Part shown: piece by piece, positions 26,492-34,149 of the stretch | Position numbering within the stretch: position 1 is the first letter of the stretch | Layout of the letters: each line of letters opens with the position of its first letter | Assembly: GCA_046760905.1 (NCBI GenBank) | Contig: JBHIFB010000014.1 | Coordinates: 1 to 36,751 of the forward strand | Source of the DNA: JBHIFB01 sp046760905 | GTDB taxonomy: Bacteria; Gemmatimonadota; CAZMKB01 | Reading direction: 5' to 3' | Length of the DNA stretch: 36,751 nt | The notes under the pieces: generated by a model | Seen by the model: only the letters and a program-made list of their open reading frames with translations | Told to the model about the DNA's origin: nothing | The model's database searches: none | Made by a program: the position numbers and the translations under genes

Positions 26492-27868
26492 TCACTCACT
26501 CACCGCCGCATTGTAGGGAGTGTATAGGAAGTATTTGAGTGTCGTGTAATCGAAGGATTCACCGGATTCCCGGCTTCTACCCGTCACACAGATATTGCCG
26601 TCATGATCAATTGCTATCGCTTTTGCTCTGTCATCACTGTCGCCCAGGTAATTGAACCTCCATATCCACTCCTCGTTTCCATCTGAATCATATTTGATGG
26701 TAGCAAAATCCCAGTCGGTTCCGATGCCGTGGCTTTTGCCGGTCACATAGACGTTTCCCTCACCATCGAGGGTGATAGATTTCGCCATGTCATCATCACC
26801 CGCCGGACCATCGTACCTCGCTGTCCAGAGCTCGTTACCATCGGCGTCGTATTTTACCGTGGCGTAATCATAGCCAGTATCAATACCTGAGCTCTGCCCC
26901 GTTACATATACATTCCCCGCACCATCGACTGCGATTGAATGCGCACTATCCCAGGAATTCCCTGTGCCGTTGTATCTCTCCACCCAGAGTTCATTCCCAT
27001 CACCGTCATATTTTATCGTGGCATAGTCGTGTTCTGTCCCGGTATCATAGCTGAATCCCGTCACATACGCGTTCCCCTCTCCATCCACAGTAATCGCCCT
27101 CGCCACGTCGTTGAAATAAGTCGTTGCGCTGTATCGTGCCACCCAGAGCTCGTTCCCCTCCGAATCGTATTTGATCGTCGTATAGCTGTCATTGTAGTCG
27201 ACGCTTTCCCCAGTCACATATACATTGCCCACACCATCTATTGCAATTGCCTTGGGTACATCGAGACCGCTTGACGGCCCATCATATCTCGAAACCCATA
27301 GCTCATTCCCATCAGTATCATATTTGATCGTAGTGTAATCACCAAGGGTACCGGTGCCGTAACTGAATCCGGTTACGTATACATTGCCCAACTCATCAAC
27401 AACCAGTGCATTTGCTACGTCTCTGCCGTTTCCGGGTCCGTTGTACCGTGCAACCCAAACTTCCTCTCCATTTTCATCGTACTTAACGGTCGCATAATCC
27501 TGGTCTGTTTCACTTCCCCAGCTTTCTCCTGTTATGTATGCATTCCCGTATCCATCAACCGCGATGGAGTAAGCTTTGTCCGCATAGTCGGCACTACCGT
27601 TGTACCTGGCTACCCAGAGCCTTCGCCCGAATGAACCATATTTTATTGTTGCGTAGTCAACGAACGTTTCGACACTCTCACTTGCCCCCGTCACATAGAC
27701 ATTCCCCGCTGCATCCAACGTCAATGCATATGCTCTATCCCAGGAATCAGCCGGGCCGTTGTACCTGCTCATCCATCCGTGAGATTCGGTGGCATTGAGA
27801 AAAGAGAGACAGAATACGAGAAATAAAGCTTGAGATGAAATCTTAACTGTCTTTCCACAAAAAACCAT
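26492..27868 (-). CDS. SBBP-repeat beta-propeller protein (paralogue 4)
   Basis: A signal peptide (QALFLVFCLSFLNATESHG) is followed at once by eight SBBP units of about 52 residues (YNGPGNGRDVANALVVDELG... then NVYVTGFSYGTGTLGDY...), the last closing with the short tail KYFLYTPYNAAVSE. It has the same repeat number and phase as the three tandem paralogues at 7133-11574, although it lies 15 kb away on the other strand. GGAG lies five bases before the ATG. It is convergent with the sulfatase-like lipoprotein gene, stops 16 bases apart and without a clear terminator. Function unknown. Confidence 0.85.
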   Translation of the reverse strand: MVFCGKTVKISSQALFLVFCLSFLNATESHGWMSRYNGPADSWDRAYALTLDAAGNVYVTGASESVETFVDYATIKYGSFGRRLWVARYNGSADYADKAYSIAVDGYGNAYITGESWGSETDQDYATVKYDENGEEVWVARYNGPGNGRDVANALVVDELGNVYVTGFSYGTGTLGDYTTIKYDTDGNELWVSRYDGPSSGLDVPKAIAIDGVGNVYVTGESVDYNDSYTTIKYDSEGNELWVARYSATTYFNDVARAITVDGEGNAYVTGFSYDTGTEHDYATIKYDGDGNELWVERYNGTGNSWDSAHSIAVDGAGNVYVTGQSSGIDTGYDYATVKYDADGNELWTARYDGPAGDDDMAKSITLDGEGNVYVTGKSHGIGTDWDFATIKYDSDGNEEWIWRFNYLGDSDDRAKAIAIDHDGNICVTGRSRESGESFDYTTLKYFLYTPYNAAVSE

Positions 27869-27911
27869 TTTTACTCCATAACCAGAACTCTATGCTTCCC
27901 GAAGTCTTAAA

Positions 27912-27941
27912 ATGATACCGATTTCAGGTCGGGTATTTCAA
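27912..27941 (-). promoter_or_regulatory. Possible promoter for SBBP paralogue 4
   Basis: Minus strand TTGAAA (27941-27936) and TATCAT (27917-27912) with an 18-base spacer, about 45 bases upstream of the ATG. Confidence 0.45.
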
Positions 27942-27993
27942 TTCATATGACATCCAAATTCATTTAACGCCATGTTATGAAATAGGATGATGA

Positions 27994-28024
27994 AGCCCTC
28001 CCTCTGTCTTGCAAAGGGAGGGCT
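27994..28024 (-). terminator. Rho-independent-like hairpin after the small lipoprotein gene
   Basis: A perfect 10-bp stem AGCCCTCCCT / AGGGAGGGCT with an 11-base loop. On the plus strand it is followed by GTTTT, on the minus strand by TTCATCATCC. It lies 80 bases past the stop of the 28105-28761 gene and is the likely end of that transcript, though the minus-strand U-tract is poor. Confidence 0.6.
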
Positions 28025-28104
28025 GTTTTCCCTGCTCCACGTAACCCCGGTGTTTCACACCATGTAAATTGGCGAGGTGTTTACACCCACTACTTCCCGA
28101 GGTA

Positions 28105-28761
28105 TTAAATGCCGTTGACTGTGAATGTAGGTGGAGGATTGCCTGCAAGAGGCCACCCGCAAACTCCACCGATAGGTGGAACTGTTGCACCCTTGTTGTA
28201 GGCAGAAGCCCAATCCAGGGTTAGGCTAATACCATGGTCATGCGGGACAGTCCAGCTACAATCGACCATCAATATCCAGCACCAATCAGTCGGCAACGTC
28301 GGTAGACATCCCCAAGATTGGGCAGTGATGTCGCAGAACAGACCGAAGTCAAGAGGCTTCTTTGCGGAAGCGAAATACACCGCATATGCCGTGGCCAGGT
28401 CTGTCCCTGTGGGATTGCAGAGTTCGGTGATGAACTCTATTGCAAGAGTTCCATCAGAACCGACTGTGAACTTAAGATCTACATCTTGCCAATTCCATGA
28501 CCCGGACTCATAGTAAGTGGTGCTTGTCCACAGGCAGAGCCAAGTATTGGTCAGTCCTGCCGGTGGCTCAGGAAGCTCCGAAGAATTGACAGCCATGAGA
28601 TGGGAATTCTCAACGGCTAACGATTCAGTGATCGGATTCGAAGATGAGCCAGGATACGGGAATACAGCATCATCATTACCCTCATTGGCCACCGGACTGT
28701 TGTTGCTGCAGCCTATGAGGGCTAGACCCATGATACAGGAGAAAATGAGGATGTTTCTCAT
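28105..28761 (-). CDS. Small lipoprotein of unknown function
   Basis: The protein is 218 residues. The signal peptide MRNILIFSCIMGLALIGC has a classical lipobox (LIGC, Cys18), so it should be lipid-anchored. A low-complexity linker of about 40 residues leads to a Trp- and Cys-rich domain (TWLCLWTSTTYYESGSWNWQ; CDITAQSWGCLPTLPTDWC) with seven cysteines after the lipobox Cys, suggesting disulfides and a beta-rich fold. I do not recognise the family. The ribosome site AAGGAG lies seven bases before the ATG. It has its own consensus promoter, a structured 5' leader and a downstream hairpin, so it is a stand-alone and probably well expressed gene. Confidence 0.75.
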   Translation of the reverse strand: MRNILIFSCIMGLALIGCSNNSPVANEGNDDAVFPYPGSSSNPITESLAVENSHLMAVNSSELPEPPAGLTNTWLCLWTSTTYYESGSWNWQDVDLKFTVGSDGTLAIEFITELCNPTGTDLATAYAVYFASAKKPLDFGLFCDITAQSWGCLPTLPTDWCWILMVDCSWTVPHDHGISLTLDWASAYNKGATVPPIGGVCGWPLAGNPPPTFTVNGI

Positions 28762-28797
28762 ATGAACTCTCCTTGTGACTGAAGTGAACTAACTCTT

Positions 28798-28843
28798 GAG
28801 TCCTCGAGGACTCTTTCAAAGTTACAGGAGCAGTGCTACCTGT
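28798..28843 (-). promoter_or_regulatory. Structured 5' leader of the small lipoprotein gene
   Basis: Between the promoter and the ATG the RNA can form two hairpins: the perfect palindrome GAGTCCTCGAGGACTC (28798-28813), and ACAGG-(U)-AGC-ACU-GCU-CCUGU (28824-28843), eight pairs with one bulge. A GGAGGTGG upstream at about 28861-28868 could be an unused ribosome site or pair elsewhere. It does not match a riboswitch I recognise. Confidence 0.45.
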
Positions 28844-28896
28844 TGTAAGGTTTTGAAAAACCACCTCCTTCCATTACATGGCGCTTACTTGCCCCA

Positions 28897-28925
28897 ATTA
28901 TAGCAAAGTTTGAAATATATGTCAA
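28897..28925 (-). promoter_or_regulatory. Consensus promoter of the small lipoprotein gene
   Basis: Minus strand TTGACA (28925-28920) and TATAAT (28902-28897) with exactly 17 bases between: a perfect sigma70 consensus. Predicted start near 28890, giving a 130-base leader. The AT-rich stretch 28930-29170 upstream holds no gene that I can see. Confidence 0.85.
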
Positions 28926-29174
28926 GCTTTTTTTTACAATATAAAACTAGGTAGGAAAAACAATTCAAAAAAGAGTTGCGTTTTTAAACGTTCTGGATTC
29001 TTGTATCCGAGGAACAGGCAATATTCTCACAATATTTCTGTGCCTCAATATTTACTCTACAATAAGCCCTTATATATATAACATTTTTACTCACTATTTC
29101 GCTAACTTATCCGTGAAGGATATCTTAGAATAAAGTTGAAATATTTCAATCTGTATGACATGTTATCCATACTT

Positions 29175-29214
29175 AAAAAAAACAAAAACGGCTACTCATA
29201 CTCCTGATCATGAA
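29175..29214 (-). terminator. Weak terminator of the glycan operon
   Basis: Just after the stop of the aminotransferase gene a weak 5-bp hairpin (TTCAT/ATGAG, 29195-29214) is followed by a long minus-strand T-tract TTTTTGTTTTTTTT (29188-29175). The T-tract is clear; the stem is poor. Confidence 0.35.
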
Positions 29215-29216
29215 AA

Positions 29217-30326
29217 TCAATGGGTGGCAAGTACTTCGTTTACAGATTCGATCACCCAGGACACCTCGTGATCTGTAAGTTCGGGAAACACCGGGAGCGA
29301 AACTATTTCACCGGCAAGCCTCTCAGTCACCGGAAAATCGCCCTCTCTCCATCCAAGATCTCTGAAAGCTTTCTGGAGGTGAATCGGTGTGGGGTAGTGA
29401 ACCGCCGTCGTTATTCCTCTCTGGGAGAGCTCCTCCATCAGTTTCTCCCTTTCACCTGTTCTCACCACGAAAAGGTGCCAAACACTTTCTCTCCCACTTT
29501 TTTCTTCAAAGACTTGTACTCCCTGAAGTTCTCCCATGTATCGTTTTGCTATTTCACGCCTCCTCTCGTTTCTCTCATCAAGAGACCTGAGTTTAATCCT
29601 CAAAACGGCCGCCTGCAATTCATCGAGTCGGGCACACATTCCCTGTATTTCGTGCACATTTCTGCTACTCTGCCCGTGATGTCTTATCATCCGTGCTCTT
29701 TGAGCCAACTCATTTGAATCGGTTATGAGCATCCCACCATCCCCATAAGCGCCTAGATTCTTAGTGGGGTAGAAACTGAAGCAACCAATATCTCCATAAG
29801 AACCGACCTTTTTTCCCCCTATCGCCGCACCGTGAGCCTGGGCGCAATCCTCCACAACCCTTATTCCCGCCTCATTCGCCAACTTTATTATCTGCGGCAT
29901 ATCGCATGGATATCCATAGAGGTGAACCGGGATGATTGCTTTAGTTCTACTTGTAATAGCTTTCTTCAACTCAAAAACATCGATGGTACAATCCTCTTCC
30001 CTCACGTCGACCAGCACGGGTTTTGCATGCGCCCTGAGTATCGCATTCACCGTCGGAATGGCTGTATTTGCAGCGGTGATCACCTCATCACCCTCCCCCA
30101 CACCGGCTGATTGCAGGGCAATGGTTAGAGCCGCTGTCCCCGAACTCACACCTACTCCATAACGGGCTCCTACGTATTCGGCAAACTCCGCTTCGAATGC
30201 CTTCACCTCCTCATCAAGAATGAATCGCCCACGATCGAATACACGTTCTATGGCTTTATTAATCTGATCATCAATTCTTGAATATTCTCTCCTAAGATCA
30301 AGAAACGGGACCTGTATCGGTTTCAC
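29217..30326 (-). CDS. DegT/DnrJ/EryC1/StrS sugar aminotransferase
   Basis: PLP-dependent aminotransferase of the fold I sugar group, 369 residues, the usual length. The schiff-base lysine is Lys189 in SFYPTKNLGAYGDGG. The cofactor-binding VVEDCAQAHGA and the N-terminal VPFLDLRREY, SSGTAALTIAL and HYPTPIHLQ motifs are all present. It would convert a keto-sugar nucleotide to an amino sugar, probably downstream of the adjacent SDR enzyme. Start: GTG at 30326 overlapping the SDR stop as GTGA. Last gene of the five-gene operon. The exact sugar cannot be read from the sequence; FdtB/QdtB/WecE-like activities are candidates. Confidence 0.92.
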   Translation of the reverse strand: MKPIQVPFLDLRREYSRIDDQINKAIERVFDRGRFILDEEVKAFEAEFAEYVGARYGVGVSSGTAALTIALQSAGVGEGDEVITAANTAIPTVNAILRAHAKPVLVDVREEDCTIDVFELKKAITSRTKAIIPVHLYGYPCDMPQIIKLANEAGIRVVEDCAQAHGAAIGGKKVGSYGDIGCFSFYPTKNLGAYGDGGMLITDSNELAQRARMIRHHGQSSRNVHEIQGMCARLDELQAAVLRIKLRSLDERNERRREIAKRYMGELQGVQVFEEKSGRESVWHLFVVRTGEREKLMEELSQRGITTAVHYPTPIHLQKAFRDLGWREGDFPVTERLAGEIVSLPVFPELTDHEVSWVIESVNEVLATH

Positions 30327-31318
30327 CAGTAGTGCTCCTTGTGTTTTCTATAGTATTCGATCGTCTCTTCCAAGCCATCCTCGATTTCGACTTCGGGTTC
30401 CCATCCGAGCTCCGCATTGATCTTCCGATAGTCGCCCCAGTAATCTCCTATATCGATTCTCTTCTTCTCTGCCGGAAACGGTTTCAACGTATATGATCCG
30501 GTGCCGGCCACCTCGATGATTTTCCGCGTCAGCTCCAGCAGTGTGATCGGCTCCTTACCGCCCAGGTTGTAGATCTTACCATTGGCCTTTTCGCTTGCAG
30601 CGACAAGCATGAAGGCCTTTGCTACATCGTCAACATAATTGACATCTCTCTTCTGCTGACCGTTACCGAAAATCGTTATCTCCTCACCATCTATCACCTG
30701 CCTTATGAACCATGGGATAAAACCCTGCCTGTTGTGCTTCATCAAAAGTCTGGGGCCGTAAGTGTTCGTGAGCCTCAGTGAAACCGTTCTGATCCCGTAG
30801 ATTTTATTGTAGAGTATGTGATACCATTCACCAGCCATCTTGTTGATCCCGTTCACGTCAGTCGGCTGGAGGGGATGAGCTTCGTCGACCGGGATGTAGT
30901 TCGGTTTCCCATAGACCTGACGTGTACCGGCGAATATCACTTTCACTTCCGGGTTGTTCTCTCTGCAAGCCTGAAGCAGCGAAAGCTGGCTTCTGCAGTT
31001 TATCTCCAGGTCAGTCATAGGATCCCTCATGCTGTCGATGTGACTCACCTGTCCTGCCAGATTGAAGATGTAATCTCTCCCCTTCACCAGATGGTTGATC
31101 CCTGACCTGTCCCTAATGTCTGCGATATTCACCTTCACTTTGTCCTCTATTCCTTTTATATTGAAAGGATTTCCACCGTAATCCGGGATGAGTGAATCGA
31201 CAAGGATTATCCGGGCGCCATACTCCAGGAGGTGTCGGCCCAGGTTGCTTCCGATGAACCCCAGCCCTCCGGTTATCATGACATCCTTATCACTGAAGGC
31301 CGACTCGAAATCCTGCAT
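30323..31318 (-). CDS. NAD-dependent epimerase/dehydratase (extended SDR)
   Basis: 331 residues with a Rossmann motif GGLGFIG (17-23), the NLAGQ motif and the sugar-nucleotide epimerase signatures RLTNTYGPR, RDVNYVDDVAKA and YNLGGKEP. The catalytic YxxxK is altered: the region reads DVNGINKMAGEW, so Lys160 is kept but Asn156 stands where Tyr should be; the Ser/Thr site is Thr132 in GTRQVYG. The NGINK form seems typical of this subfamily, so the protein is probably functional, perhaps with changed chemistry. The ribosome site AAGGAGGTG before the ATG is the strongest in the operon, fitting the 36-base gap after the GT2 gene. Likely substrate: a UDP- or CDP-sugar. Confidence 0.9.
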   Translation of the reverse strand: MQDFESAFSDKDVMITGGLGFIGSNLGRHLLEYGARIILVDSLIPDYGGNPFNIKGIEDKVKVNIADIRDRSGINHLVKGRDYIFNLAGQVSHIDSMRDPMTDLEINCRSQLSLLQACRENNPEVKVIFAGTRQVYGKPNYIPVDEAHPLQPTDVNGINKMAGEWYHILYNKIYGIRTVSLRLTNTYGPRLLMKHNRQGFIPWFIRQVIDGEEITIFGNGQQKRDVNYVDDVAKAFMLVAASEKANGKIYNLGGKEPITLLELTRKIIEVAGTGSYTLKPFPAEKKRIDIGDYWGDYRKINAELGWEPEVEIEDGLEETIEYYRKHKEHYW

Positions 31319-31354
31319 CTTTCACCTCCTTGCTTCCATTTAGGGAGTTTGTTA

Positions 31355-32083
31355 TCAATCTCTCCCTCTTTTCACAACGAGTTTCCACCATATTCTTACG
31401 AGCCCCGCAACCACTCTGAAGACCCTTACGAAGTTGAAAAATTGAGACTTGCCACTCAACCGGAAATAATGATGGACGGGCACTTCCACTATTTTAAAGC
31501 CCGCCATCTGTATCTTTTTAATCATCTCGACACAGATGACCCCGCTATCGGACTCGAGTTTCACATGATCGAAGATACTTCTTCGCATCAGTCGGAAATC
31601 GCAGTCCACATCCCTGATCACAAGGCCGAATGAGAGCTTAGCTATCCAGTGATATAATCTGCCAGTGATCTTTCTGTGCACCGGATCGGCTCTTTTTATC
31701 TTATAGCCATTGACGACATCGACTCCCTCCTCCATCCTGTCGAGCAGGTGTGGCAGTTCGGCAGGATCATACTGTGCGTCACTATCGGTGTAAAATATGA
31801 ACTCCTTGGTCGAATGGGCGATGCCGCTCTTAAGCGCCCCGCCGTAGCCACGGTTTTTCTCGTGATGGATGACCCGAATCGGCTGGAAACTTCTTTCAAG
31901 CTTCCCAAGTATCTCGCGCGTCCTCTCATCGCTCCCGTCGTTGACGAGTATGATTTCATAATCGTCGCTCACCTCATCGAGTACGTTCAACGTCGAAAGA
32001 ACGAGGCTGCCGATCGTTCCCCAGTCATTGAACACAGGGAAAAAAGCTGAGATGCTGCGTTTTACCTGTCTTGCCTTTTTCAT
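31355..32083 (-). CDS. GT2 glycosyltransferase (polyprenyl-phosphate sugar synthase-like)
   Basis: GT-A fold family 2 enzyme, about 242 residues: FFPVFNDWGTI, IILVNDGSDERT, NRGYGGALKSGI, and the metal-binding YTDSDAQYDP. Size and the DVDCDFRLMRR region resemble DPM1-like and related synthases, which transfer a sugar from a nucleotide to polyprenyl phosphate. The C-terminus is hydrophobic and basic (VRVFRVVAGLVRIWWKLVVKRG), suiting membrane association. The ATG at 32083 overlaps the previous stop as ATGA and is preferred over a TTG 12 bases earlier. Its place next to a GT-C gene suggests that it makes the lipid-linked donor for that enzyme (inference). Confidence 0.88.
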   Translation of the reverse strand: MKKARQVKRSISAFFPVFNDWGTIGSLVLSTLNVLDEVSDDYEIILVNDGSDERTREILGKLERSFQPIRVIHHEKNRGYGGALKSGIAHSTKEFIFYTDSDAQYDPAELPHLLDRMEEGVDVVNGYKIKRADPVHRKITGRLYHWIAKLSFGLVIRDVDCDFRLMRRSIFDHVKLESDSGVICVEMIKKIQMAGFKIVEVPVHHYFRLSGKSQFFNFVRVFRVVAGLVRIWWKLVVKRGRD

Positions 32084-34149
32084 TCTTCTTTCCAATTCTC
32101 CTCCAATTCATGCATCACCGAATCCATGCCGGCAGATGAATATCCAAGCCTCACAGCCTCCCGAAGGTGATAAAGTGCCCTAGCCAGATCGCCTTTGTTT
32201 CTATAGAGCAGAAATCCTAACCTGGCATGAGCGGCCGCGAATTCCGGATTCTTCTCGAGAGCCCTCTCATACATGGATAGAGCATCACCCGTTTTCAACA
32301 GCTTTTCATACAAGATACCCATCTTCAGCATCGCCCCATGATTTTCAGGCTCGTATTCCAACGCCCTTTCATACCACTCGATTGCTTCCTCCACCCTGCC
32401 CTGCCTCTCGCAGATCTCAGCAACGATTAGATAAGTGCCCGAGGACTGCCGGTCAAGCAAAAATCCTTTTCGAGCCTCGGCAAGAGCATCATCATACAAT
32501 CCGGCCTCGGTTAGCATCTTCGCTACGGTGACATAGGTGATAACAAGATTCACCTTGAAGGAACGGTTTCTCAGATACTGGCTCTCATTCTCATAAGGAT
32601 GAAGAAGGGCCCGGTGCTCCTTGAGCATCACCCGATCGATATTCACTGTGTCCATGCTCACCTTCATAACAGGGCCGCTTGGGACAAGGAAACGGGATGG
32701 AATGATCTTTTTGGCAAAAGCCTGTCTAGTGTATACATGAAACTTACCGGAATTATCCTTCACAAAGGAGGCAAGGTTCGTGAATTCCTCATCCGGTTCA
32801 AGAACGAGAGAGGGTATCGAGCCGACGAGCTTTTCCCTGTACCACTCATGCTGCAGAAGCGGCATATATATAGGCACTATATCCTCACACCCCCCATTGA
32901 CAACCTGTATATAGGAAAATACGAAGGCGAGAGTTGTATGATCGGTAAGCAAGATCGCAGGTTTATCCATTGAATCATATATCAGCTCGGCGAATTTTAT
33001 CGCACTACGGTCCCAACTCTTATCAACCTGACGATAGTTCACAGCGATCAAACTAACGGGAATCATCGAGAAGGCAGCGGTGACGAGGTAAACCGGTAAA
33101 TTATTTGACAATTTCCTAGTAAGGTATCGTTTAATTCCTGATAGGGATTCTGCTAGAAACATGGCGGCAAACACAGTAGAGGCAAGATAGAAGGATTGTT
33201 GTTCCTCCGCCATCCTCCCACCTGATCCGAAGTTCACCACGAATGCGGTGAGGATTAGAATCGGCAGAAGGAAAGCGAAACACAGCGTTACCTTTCTTCT
33301 CACCATGATTACGAAGCCGGCGAAGATTAGAATAGAACCCGGTATCCCGAACCCCTTCAAATAAAAATCTGAAATCCCTTCCATCATCCTGAAGACCTGC
33401 TGTGAACTCCTTTTGAAAAAGTATTCCTGGTATGAGGAAAGGCTCAGGTGTCCCAACAAAGAGCTCAGCGTGCGGGGGTTGCCCCAGTTGAGAGCAGGAT
33501 TACAAGCTGCCCTGATTGGGATGTATAGGTAGAGTGATAGCCCGAGCATAAAAATAGGTACCAGGATGTAGATGAGCCTCATAGAACGTTGATCGATCTT
33601 TTTTCTGATTGAAAATAGCACGATGGCCATCGAGGGAATCACGACTCCGAGTGTGAGATGATTAGTCATGCCGAGTCCGATCAAGAAAGTGAGAAGATAT
33701 AAGATCTTCTTTTTACCTTCCTCCACCAGGATGATGAGTAGGTAGGTGATGACTGCTGTGAACATTACATTGAGCGAGTAAACTTCTGCGATGTTAGACA
33801 GATCCCACATGTTGAGGGAAAAAGATGCGATAAGAGAACAGATGAACGACATGAGAACCTGACCTGTCAACCGCAGAGAGGAAAGAAAGACAAATAGAGA
33901 TGAGAAGGCGCCGCATAACGCCGAGAAAAAAGCGAGTCTCGCCGCTACTTCACCCGTGGGCAACAGAGAAAAAAGCCTTCCCATGATTACATAGAGAGGA
34001 TAGCCTGATGGATGTGCAATACCGAGAGTGTATGCAGAAGCGGCAAGCTCTCCACTGTCAATCCAGAAAGCAGTCGGACACAGAGTTATGAAATATAAGA
34101 TGATAGGCAGGGTGAAGGAGAAGAAAGCGACCACGGCTTTGTGGCTCAA
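32080..34149 (-). CDS. DUF2723 (TMEM260-like) GT-C membrane transferase with TPRs
   Basis: The N-terminal region matches DUF2723: TLCPTAFWIDSGELAASAYTLGIAHPSGYPLY, shown here only by its key parts WIDSGEL, AAYTLG-like and HPSGYPLYV. About ten membrane segments follow (to residue 370), then a soluble region and about four TPRs (540-680). The eukaryotic relative TMEM260 is a protein O-mannosyltransferase, so a lipid-sugar-dependent transferase acting outside the membrane is likely; Asp in WIDSGE is the candidate catalytic acid. Start is TTG at 34149: it overlaps the upstream stop as TTGA and has GGAGGT exactly five bases before it. Second gene of the operon. Confidence 0.85.
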   Translation of the reverse strand: MSHKAVVAFFSFTLPIILYFITLCPTAFWIDSGELAASAYTLGIAHPSGYPLYVIMGRLFSLLPTGEVAARLAFFSALCGAFSSLFVFLSSLRLTGQVLMSFICSLIASFSLNMWDLSNIAEVYSLNVMFTAVITYLLIILVEEGKKKILYLLTFLIGLGMTNHLTLGVVIPSMAIVLFSIRKKIDQRSMRLIYILVPIFMLGLSLYLYIPIRAACNPALNWGNPRTLSSLLGHLSLSSYQEYFFKRSSQQVFRMMEGISDFYLKGFGIPGSILIFAGFVIMVRRKVTLCFAFLLPILILTAFVVNFGSGGRMAEEQQSFYLASTVFAAMFLAESLSGIKRYLTRKLSNNLPVYLVTAAFSMIPVSLIAVNYRQVDKSWDRSAIKFAELIYDSMDKPAILLTDHTTLAFVFSYIQVVNGGCEDIVPIYMPLLQHEWYREKLVGSIPSLVLEPDEEFTNLASFVKDNSGKFHVYTRQAFAKKIIPSRFLVPSGPVMKVSMDTVNIDRVMLKEHRALLHPYENESQYLRNRSFKVNLVITYVTVAKMLTEAGLYDDALAEARKGFLLDRQSSGTYLIVAEICERQGRVEEAIEWYERALEYEPENHGAMLKMGILYEKLLKTGDALSMYERALEKNPEFAAAHARLGFLLYRNKGDLARALYHLREAVRLGYSSAGMDSVMHELEENWKEE

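Noticed and set aside
28682..28864. Small 60-codon frame overlapping the lipoprotein leader
   Set aside because: The GTG start lies directly on its possible ribosome site and the frame overlaps the lipoprotein gene in another phase; the product has low-complexity composition.
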